Source: a bacterium (GTDB lineage: Bacteria; Planctomycetota; J058; JAJDCP01). Taken from it: 30,506 nt of DNA. The stretch lies in contig JAUIEM010000065.1 in assembly GCA_030428695.1 (NCBI GenBank), forward strand, positions 1 through 30,506, written 5' to 3'. The notes below the pieces were generated by a model, which was not told where the DNA came from, did no database searches, and saw only the letters and a list, made by a program, of their open reading frames with translations. Position 1 is the stretch's first letter. Each line of letters begins with the position of its first letter. Position numbers and translations under genes: made by a program. Of the stretch, positions 15,427 to 21,423 are shown piece after piece.

Positions 15427-16394
15427 GAGGGCAACCGTTTCATCAGCGCGAAGATGCGCGCCATCTCCTTGCCGGGCATCGCCGGCGAGCCGAGGTACTG
15501 TCCCGCCTCGAGGCTGCGGGTCACGCCCGCCTGGGCGCCGATCTGCACGCCGTCCTCGAGGGTGACGTGACCGACCACGCCGGCCTGGCCGGCGAGGATC
15601 ACCCGGTTCCCGAGCTTCGCCGAGCCGCTGACACCGCACTGGCTGACCAGGAAGCAGTCGCGGCCGATCTCGACGTTGTGGGCGACCATCACGTGGTTGT
15701 CGATCTTCGTGCCCGCGCCGATGCGGGTCGTGCCCATCACCGCCCGGTCGACGGTGGTGTTCGCGCCGATCTCGACGTCGTCCTCGATCACGACATCCCC
15801 GATGTGGGGGATCTTCGCGTGGTTGCCGGCCGGGCCGGTCGCGAAGCCGAAGCCGTCGCCGCCGATCACCGTGCCGGCGTGGACCACGCAGCGCGCCCCG
15901 ATGCTGCAGCGCGCGTACACGCTGACGTTGGCGTACAGCACGCTGTCGTCGCCGACGCGCACGCCGGCCCCCAGGCTGGTCGAGGGGTGGACGTCGACGC
16001 GGTCGCCGAGCACGCAGCCCGGCCCGACGTAGGCGCCCGGGTAGATGTCGCAGTCCGCGCCGATGGTCGCGCCAGGGTCGACGTAGGCCTGCGGCGAGAC
16101 GCCGATCCCGGCCCGCTCCCGCGGATGGAACAGGTTGGCGAGCACCGCGAAGGCGAAGTAGGGGCTGTCGACGCGGATCGCGACCCGCCCCTCGGGCACG
16201 ACGGTCTTCCGGCCGACCAACGTGCAGCCGGCGCCGCTCGCCTCGAACACCGGGCGGTACTTCTCGTTGCCGAAGAAGGTCAGCATGCCCGGGCCGGCGA
16301 GCTCGATCGGCGCGACCCCTCCGATCTCGGTCGCCCCGTCCCCGACGACTTCCCCGTCGACGAACGGCGCGAGGCTCTCGACTGTGTGTTTCAC
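15342..16394 (-). CDS. lpxD: UDP-3-O-(3-hydroxyacyl)glucosamine N-acyltransferase LpxD
   Basis: 350 residues from a GTG with AGGGGAAG upstream; E. coli LpxD is 341. The N-terminal uridine-binding domain (about 1-100) contains LTFFGNEKYRPVF. The left-handed beta-helix follows (about 100-300) with dozens of hexapeptide repeats such as IGADCDIYPGAYVGPG. The catalytic histidine region NHVMVAHNVEIG places the active-site His at 239, the same number as in E. coli. The C-terminus is a helical segment ending in a charged tail (PSWKKRLKALESQLSSLQ). LpxD transfers a 3-hydroxyacyl chain from ACP to the 2-amine of UDP-3-O-acylglucosamine, the third step of lipid A synthesis. It is followed by lpxI, which overlaps its last 85 bases. 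Confidence 0.95.
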   Translation of the reverse strand: MKHTVESLAPFVDGEVVGDGATEIGGVAPIELAGPGMLTFFGNEKYRPVFEASGAGCTLVGRKTVVPEGRVAIRVDSPYFAFAVLANLFHPRERAGIGVSPQAYVDPGATIGADCDIYPGAYVGPGCVLGDRVDVHPSTSLGAGVRVGDDSVLYANVSVYARCSIGARCVVHAGTVIGGDGFGFATGPAGNHAKIPHIGDVVIEDDVEIGANTTVDRAVMGTTRIGAGTKIDNHVMVAHNVEIGRDCFLVSQCGVSGSAKLGNRVILAGQAGVVGHVTLEDGVQIGAQAGVTRSLEAGQYLGSPAMPGKEMARIFALMKRLPSWKKRLKALESQLSSLQRRLPPDEASSD

Positions 16395-16424
16395 CCGCTT
16401 CCCCTGTGGTGTGCGAAGGCGCGC

Positions 16425-16453
16425 ATTATAGCCGGGGCGGGCCGACTACTCCA
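16425..16453 (-). promoter_or_regulatory. Sigma-70-type promoter of lpxD-lpxI
   Basis: A perfect TATAAT (minus strand, 16430 to 16425) lies 30 bases before the lpxD start. At 17 bases spacing stands TGGAGT (16453-16448), a weak -35. The -35 overlaps the end of the MATE gene. It would let lipid A genes be transcribed apart from the transporter. Confidence 0.6.
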
Positions 16454-17813
16454 GACGCGCCATGGTGCCGGAGGAGATGCGGAGGAAGCGTCCGAGCAGG
16501 GCGACCGCGACCGCCGTCAGCCCGCCGGTCAGCGCGAGCCACAATCCCTCGACCCCCCAGCCGAAGCCGAAGGCGAGCAGGATCGCGAGGGGCAGGCCGA
16601 CCCCGTAGTGACCGATCAGGTTGACGACGAAGGCGCTGCGCGTGTCCCCCGCCCCGCGCAGGATCCCCGCGCCGACCCCCTGGATGCCGTCGGGGATCTG
16701 GAGCAGCGCCGCGATGCCGAGCAGGGTGGCCGAGCGCACGATCACATCCGCCTGGTCGGTCAGGATCGCCGCGAGCTGCTCGGGGATGGTCATCAGCAGG
16801 CTCGCCGAGCTCCCCATCACCGCGACCGAGCAGCCGACCGCCAGCAGCCCCGCCCGCCGCGCCCGCTCGGAGTCGCCGGCCCCGATCGCGCGCCCGACCC
16901 GGACCGAGCCCGCGTTGGCGAGGCCGATGCAGACCACGAAGGACATGCTGCACAGGGTCAGGGCGATCTGGTGGGCCGCGAGCGACAGCGTGCCGAGGCT
17001 GCCCGCGAGCAGTCCGGTCAGCGCGAACACCCCGACCTCCGCCCCGAGGTGCAGGCCGGAGGGCAGGCCGACCCGCAGGATCGAGCGGAAGTCCTCGCCG
17101 CGCGGCCGGCGCCGGGTAGGACGCGGCCCGGGCGGCAGGCCGAGGACGCAGATCAGGAGCTGCAGGACCTGCCCGAGCACCGTCGCGATCGCCGAGCCGG
17201 CCACCCCGAGCCGGGGGATGATCGTCACCGACACGAAGGCGGTGTCGACCGAGAAGCCGAACACCAGGGCGGTGGTCAGGACGACGTTGACGATGTTGCC
17301 GACCACGACCGCGAGCAGCATCGGCCAGGTGCGGCCGAGGGCCTGGAGGTAGGCCCGGCAGCAGAACATCCAGAGGAAGGGGACCAGGCCGAGCAGCCGC
17401 AGCAGGAGATAGGTCCGCGCCTCGCGGCTGACCTCCTCCTCGATCTGGAAGAGGCTGAACAGCTCGCCGGCGAACAGCAGTGGCACCGCGAGCACCACGG
17501 CGGTGGCGAGCGCCACCCAGACCGCCTGCCACAGAAGGTTGCGCGCCCGCCCCTCACGGCCGGCCCCGAGGGCCTGCGAGATCAGCGGGTCGCTGCCCAT
17601 CACGACGCCGATGCCGGTCACCCCGAAGGCGAAGTAGACCGCGTTGCCGACGCCGACGGCGGCGAGGGCGTCGCCGCCGAGCCGGCCGACGATCGCAATG
17701 TCGACGAAGCCCATCAGCCGGGCCCCGAGCTGCACCGCGCACAGCGGCAGCGCGAGCCGCACCAGGGCGCCGAGCTCGGCGCGCCAGGAAGTGCCAGGAG
17801 GGAGGGGGGTCAT
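16446..17813 (-). CDS. MATE family efflux transporter
   Basis: 455 residues, the usual MATE length, with about 12 hydrophobic segments in two halves. Typical features are LALPLCAVQLGARLMGFVD in the first helix, RLGGDALAAVGVGNAVY, and in the second half GSLGTLSLAAHQIAL, RVGRAIGAGD and GAGILRGAGDTR. MATE proteins export cationic drugs or metabolites using sodium or proton gradients. Ion coupling and substrate cannot be read here. The Met start lies 6 bases after a TACAGT box, so the mRNA may be leaderless or nearly so. It is first in the minus-strand unit that continues with lpxD. Confidence 0.9.
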   Translation of the reverse strand: MTPLPPGTSWRAELGALVRLALPLCAVQLGARLMGFVDIAIVGRLGGDALAAVGVGNAVYFAFGVTGIGVVMGSDPLISQALGAGREGRARNLLWQAVWVALATAVVLAVPLLFAGELFSLFQIEEEVSREARTYLLLRLLGLVPFLWMFCCRAYLQALGRTWPMLLAVVVGNIVNVVLTTALVFGFSVDTAFVSVTIIPRLGVAGSAIATVLGQVLQLLICVLGLPPGPRPTRRRPRGEDFRSILRVGLPSGLHLGAEVGVFALTGLLAGSLGTLSLAAHQIALTLCSMSFVVCIGLANAGSVRVGRAIGAGDSERARRAGLLAVGCSVAVMGSSASLLMTIPEQLAAILTDQADVIVRSATLLGIAALLQIPDGIQGVGAGILRGAGDTRSAFVVNLIGHYGVGLPLAILLAFGFGWGVEGLWLALTGGLTAVAVALLGRFLRISSGTMARLE

Positions 17814-17819
17814 GCCGAC

Positions 17820-17852
17820 ACTGTACCGCCGGCCCCCCGTCCTTGGTACAAT
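17820..17852. promoter_or_regulatory. Divergent promoter region with inverted TACAGT / TACAAT boxes
   Basis: On the minus strand TACAGT (17825-17820) precedes the MATE start by 6 bases. On the plus strand TACAAT (17847-17852) precedes the YugP-like gene. The two lie in an inverted repeat TGTACC-N17-GGTACA (17822-17827, 17845-17850). Either divergent -10 boxes or a dimeric operator would explain the symmetry. Confidence 0.4.
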
Positions 17853-17866
17853 GAAGATATCCTTGT

Positions 17867-18613
17867 GTGGCGGAGATGGGCGACGTGATCATTTACATGC
17901 TGATCATGGGCATTGCGGCGGCGATGAGCAGCGCGGCGGCCTGGTACGTGAAGTCGACCTTCGACGAGTACAAGTCGACCAAACCGAAGAGCGGGAAGTC
18001 GGGCAAGGACGCGGCGAAGGCCATCCTCAAAAAGTGGAAGATCAAGAACGTCAAGATCGAGGCGACCGGCGGCACCCTGACCGACCACTACGCCCCGACC
18101 GAGAAGAAGCTGCGCCTCAGCGAGGCGGTCCACGACAAGAAGTCGCTCTCGGCCCTCGCCGTCGCCGCCCACGAGGCGGGCCACGCCGACCAGGACAAGA
18201 CCAACTACAGCGCGCTGCTCCTGCGCACCTTCATCTCGCGGCCCGCGATGTGGGGCTCCCGCGGCGGCATGATGCTGATGATGGCCGGCGGCATCATGTA
18301 CGGCGGCTCGTCGATGTTCAACATGGGCGGCCTGAACATCGGCAAGTACCTGATCTGGGCCGGCGTGATCATGTTCTCGGTGTTCGTCTTCTTCCAGCTG
18401 ATCACCCTGCCCGTCGAGTTCAACGCGAGCAGCCGGGCCAAGCGCGCCCTGCTCGAGATGAAGCTGATCACCAAGGCCGAGTACCCCGCGGTCAGCAAGA
18501 TCCTGTGGGCCGCCGCCCTGACGTACGTCGCCTCGGCCGCCGGCACCCTGCTGCAGCTCCTGTTCTTCCTGCACAAGCTCGGGATCTTCGGCGGGGGCGA
18601 CAAGAGGGCCTGA
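17867..18613 (+). CDS. YugP-type membrane zinc metallopeptidase
   Basis: 248 residues from the first GTG. An ATG at 17876 or a GTG at 17885 (nine bases after GGAG) are equally plausible starts. An N-terminal membrane segment (about 5-27) is followed by AAHEAGH (HEAGH at 102-106) and, between two further membrane stretches, PVEFNASSRAKRAL with E184 as the likely third zinc ligand. This is the layout of the neutral zinc metallopeptidase family of B. subtilis YugP, proteases of poorly known substrate. Compared with the usual 225-230 residues it has a Lys-rich insert (residues 36-60, KPKSGKSGKDAAK) and a Met/Gly-rich patch near 135-155 (GGMMLMMAGGIMYGG). It ends one base before the methyltransferase gene. 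Confidence 0.85.
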   Translation: MAEMGDVIIYMLIMGIAAAMSSAAAWYVKSTFDEYKSTKPKSGKSGKDAAKAILKKWKIKNVKIEATGGTLTDHYAPTEKKLRLSEAVHDKKSLSALAVAAHEAGHADQDKTNYSALLLRTFISRPAMWGSRGGMMLMMAGGIMYGGSSMFNMGGLNIGKYLIWAGVIMFSVFVFFQLITLPVEFNASSRAKRALLEMKLITKAEYPAVSKILWAAALTYVASAAGTLLQLLFFLHKLGIFGGGDKRA

Positions 18614-18614
18614 C

Positions 18615-19361
18615 GTGCCCCTCGCCCTGCGCGCCTGGGACGATCCGCGTCTCGACGACTTCCGCAACCGCAGCGACGAAGAGCTCCGCGCCCGCGGGCT
18701 CTTTCTCATCGAGGGGGCCGCCCTCTTCGAGCGGCTGTGCGCCTCGGCGCTGCCGGTCGCGGCGGTGCTGCTGGCCGAGCGCCGGCTGCCGGCCCTGGCT
18801 CCGCTTCTCGACGGCCTGCCCCCGGAGGTCCCGGTCTACACCGCCGGGCGCTCCCTGCTCGCACAGGTAAAGGGCGCCCACCTGCACGGCGGCGTGCTCG
18901 CCCTCGGCCGGCGGGGGGCCGGCGGGGAGCTTCCGCCGGGCACCCTGCTCGCGGTCGAGGGCGTGCGCGACTACGCGGCGGTCGGCGGGCTGCTCCGCAC
19001 GGCGGCGGCCTTCGGGCTCGGCGGGGCGCTGCTCGCGGAGAGCTGCGGCGACCAGCTGTTCCGGCGGGCCCTGCGCGCCTCGGCCGGAGAGGCGCTGCGG
19101 CTGCCGGTCCAGCGCGCGGAGGACTTCCCCGCCGCCCTCGCCGGGCTGCGCGCCGAGGGCCGCGCGCTGTGGGCCCTCGACGGGGAGCAGCGGGGCGCGC
19201 GTCCGCTCCCCTGCGCCCGACCGGAGCGCGCCGTGCTGCTGGTCGGGGAGCTGAGCGGGCGGACGCTCGCCCTGTGCGACGGCTTCCTCGCGCCGCCGGG
19301 AGGAGGCTCCGGGCTGGGGCTCGAGGCGGCGACGGCGGTCGCGCTCTTCGGCTGGAGGTGA
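18615..19361 (+). CDS. SpoU/TrmH-like RNA 2'-O-methyltransferase with altered motifs
   Basis: 248 residues from a GTG one base after the peptidase stop, so translationally coupled to it. The N-terminal substrate-binding domain shows FLIEGAALFERL and AHLHGGVLALGRR. The knotted SPOUT domain follows. Motif 1 is VGGLLRTAAAFG (123-134), but the usual Asn before it is Ala. Motif 2 is LLVGELSGRTLALCD (208-222) in place of the GxExxGL pattern. Motif 3 (229-244) reads SGLGLEAATAVAL where SLNVSVAaaial is expected. Overall length and fold match 23S rRNA or tRNA ribose methyltransferases. Loss of several conserved polar residues leaves activity in doubt. Confidence 0.75.
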   Translation: MPLALRAWDDPRLDDFRNRSDEELRARGLFLIEGAALFERLCASALPVAAVLLAERRLPALAPLLDGLPPEVPVYTAGRSLLAQVKGAHLHGGVLALGRRGAGGELPPGTLLAVEGVRDYAAVGGLLRTAAAFGLGGALLAESCGDQLFRRALRASAGEALRLPVQRAEDFPAALAGLRAEGRALWALDGEQRGARPLPCARPERAVLLVGELSGRTLALCDGFLAPPGGGSGLGLEAATAVALFGWR

Positions 19362-19455
19362 TGGGGGGCGGCGATTCGTACATCACGTACGGTCGATCGA
19401 CGTTCTCCCTGCAGTCGCGTGGGTCTCTCCCTTCACGCGGGCGGGGTAGACGATC

Positions 19456-19998
19456 GTGAGAGAGCTTTCGCGCGAGGAAGACCGACAGCATCGGAGGTAT
19501 TGGACCCTTCAGCACTACTTTGGCCGCTTCGTCGACGGAGTCCTCGATGTCGACTGGGCGCTCGTGTCGCCGTCATCGAGAATCGACAGCTTTGACAGCC
19601 TGCTGAGTCGTGAGCAGCTGAAGGAGAGGATGCAGCAGGTGTTCGGAGTGGATGTCGACGCGCTCGACTCGCCGTACGTCATCGACTACCTGGCCTGCGC
19701 TCATCGCGGGGAGTCCCCTCCTGGCCCGTCGACGCAGGGGGACGTCATCTCCATCGAGCTCGAGTATCGGGACCTGCTGCCCGCAGACGAGGACACCGTC
19801 CGTGCGCTCCTGAAGGGGGTCGCCTCGGTCCTCGAGCGCTCCGACCAGGTCGGGGACGTTGCACACAGGCTGCCTGCGGTGTTCTGGGGTCTGTTGGGCG
19901 GCCGTGACGCGATCAGCTTTGCGCACTGGGACTGGCTTGCTGAAGACCTGCTGAACGCCGTCAGGGAGTTTGAGCGCCGTCGCAACCGTCACGCGTAG
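19456..19998 (+). CDS. Orphan hypothetical protein, atypical composition
   Basis: 180 residues from a GTG with only a weak upstream site. The amino-acid mix is ordinary for a soluble protein (HRRYWTLQHYFGRFVDGVLD at the start, FAHWDWLAEDLL near the end), with scattered aromatic and acidic residues and no Arg/Pro bias, so it is probably real. No family is recognised. Codon third positions are noticeably less GC-biased than in its neighbours, which suggests recent acquisition. A small Trp-rich acidic protein of this size could be an immunity or stress protein, but nothing shows this. It ends at the second repeat-bearing convergent gap. Confidence 0.6.
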   Translation: MRELSREEDRQHRRYWTLQHYFGRFVDGVLDVDWALVSPSSRIDSFDSLLSREQLKERMQQVFGVDVDALDSPYVIDYLACAHRGESPPGPSTQGDVISIELEYRDLLPADEDTVRALLKGVASVLERSDQVGDVAHRLPAVFWGLLGGRDAISFAHWDWLAEDLLNAVREFERRRNRHA

Positions 19999-20484
19999 GC
20001 GCGTCTTCAACCCGGCTGATTCATCGGGATCTCGTCGCGAGGGCCCGGAGGCCGCTTGAGATCGGGCGCTTCGAGTCTTCGAGCAGCGGAGCCCATGCAG
20101 CGCATAGATGAGCAGCGCAGAAGGCTCGAAGTGCCCGAGATCTGCGGCATCCGGGTCCGCAGCAGGAGTCCCGGTGAATCAGACGGGTTCAACTTTACCT
20201 GTCGCGTAGTCACGGTGTTGTGGACTTCTATCGCGCGAAGCGAGGTTGGTTCCCGCACGACGACGGGAGGGGGTGAACCCCTCCCCTACATGCCTGCCAG
20301 ACCACTGCTCGGTTCCCCGGTAGCGACACCGCACCACCCTCGCGACGCCGATCCGCGGCCTCGGCTCCGGCACGTCCCTCCGGTCCCGGTCGACGCCACA
20401 CTTTTCGATCGGCGTGCGCGCACACGCGCCGAAGGGCCACGCGAAAACCCGATCGCCTCCACCCATGGGAGCTGGACGCAAGCC
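19999..20484. other. Intergenic region between convergent genes
   Basis: 486 bases between the orphan protein and the EEP-fold gene. It contains the perfect hairpin at 20265-20285 and otherwise no supported gene. The open frames crossing it are shadows of the minus-strand genes or Arg-rich non-coding translations. Confidence 0.7.
20265..20286. repeat. Palindromic hairpin, third copy of the GTGAACC repeat
   Basis: GGGAGGGG, loop GTGAA, CCCCTCCC: a perfect 8-base stem followed by CTAC. It shares gggggtgaaccc and cccctac with the copies at 12143-12205. It lies between two convergent genes, so it may help end transcription on both strands, although no T-run is present. Confidence 0.75.
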
Positions 20485-21414
20485 CTACTCCCACACGATG
20501 TCCGCGACCACCGCGCGGTGGTCCGACACCACCTCCGGGAGGGCCCGCTGGCGCACGATGCGCAGGGGCGGCGAGACCGCGATCCAGTCGATGCGCGCGT
20601 CGAGGCCGGGGAAGGTGACCTGCGCGCTGTCCGGCGCCCAGACCTCGAGCTCCAGCGCGTCGCACAGCGTCCGCAAGGCGCCGCCGGCCTGGGCGTCGGT
20701 GTTGAAGTCGCCGGCGATGATGCGCGGACGCACCGGCCGCTGGCGCAGCGCCGCGGCCAGCTCCTCGACCTGGGAGGCCCGCACCGCGCCGCGGGCGAAG
20801 TCGAGGTGCAGGCTGACGATGTCGACCAGGCGCTCCGGCCGCCCGGGCCAGGGAACCGCCGCGACGACGAAGCCCTTGCTGAAGGTCGGCCAGCTGCCGG
20901 CGAAGCGCTGGGACAGGGGCTCGCGGAGCTCCAACGTGGAGGCGAGCGCGGTGCCGTACGAGAGCCCGAGCCCCTCGACGTGCACCCCCGACACGCAGTA
21001 CGCCAGCCGCGCCTGGTCCGCGAAGTAGCGCACGTGGTCGAAGGAGCCGCTCCAGGCGGACGGCCCGTCCGCTTCCTGCAGGGCGACCAGCTGCGGACGC
21101 TCCCGCTGCAAGAGCGCCGCCGCGCTGTCGAGGTTCGCGCCGATCTGCTGCGCGTTGAGAAGCAGCTGATGGAAGCCGTCCGCGCGGCCGTGGGCGAGGT
21201 TGAGGGTCGCGATCCGCAAGGTGTCGCTGCGATCCCCCCCGGGCCAGGCGCTCCAGGCGACCGACGGTGTGCGCACATCCGGCCCGTTGCGGGTCAGGAA
21301 GGGCAGGAGGGCGAGGTTGAACAAGAGCAGCGCGAGCCCGACGCCGAGCACCCGCAGCGCGCGCCGCCCACGCTTCCTGCCCGGCGCGGACCCGGCCTCT
21401 CGCACGTCCTCCAT
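20485..21414 (-). CDS. Membrane-anchored endonuclease/exonuclease/phosphatase (EEP) fold protein
   Basis: 309 residues. An uncleaved N-terminal membrane anchor (about 21-40, VLGVGLALLLFNLALLPFL) follows a positively charged start. The EEP core shows all usual motifs: TLNLAHG (N72), ALQEADG (E114), SLHLDF (H203), AGDFNTD (D236, N238), DARIDWIAV (D276), and SDHRAVVADI (D298, H299). Active-site residues are complete, so it should be a metal-dependent phosphoesterase of the DNase I/sphingomyelinase group acting outside the inner membrane. Extracytoplasmic members cleave nucleic acids or phospholipids; the substrate here is unknown. It starts 9 bases after the stop of the large HEAT-repeat gene, so the two are one transcription unit. 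Confidence 0.85.
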   Translation of the reverse strand: MEDVREAGSAPGRKRGRRALRVLGVGLALLLFNLALLPFLTRNGPDVRTPSVAWSAWPGGDRSDTLRIATLNLAHGRADGFHQLLLNAQQIGANLDSAAALLQRERPQLVALQEADGPSAWSGSFDHVRYFADQARLAYCVSGVHVEGLGLSYGTALASTLELREPLSQRFAGSWPTFSKGFVVAAVPWPGRPERLVDIVSLHLDFARGAVRASQVEELAAALRQRPVRPRIIAGDFNTDAQAGGALRTLCDALELEVWAPDSAQVTFPGLDARIDWIAVSPPLRIVRQRALPEVVSDHRAVVADIVWE

Positions 21415-21423
21415 CCCCCCTCC

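Noticed and set aside
15567..17888. A 773-residue plus-strand open frame, and another of 858 residues at 12994-15570
   Set aside because: Both are antisense to lpxD, MATE, lpxI and the MaoC-like gene, which have clear family motifs. The translations are Asp/Arg/His-rich shadows.
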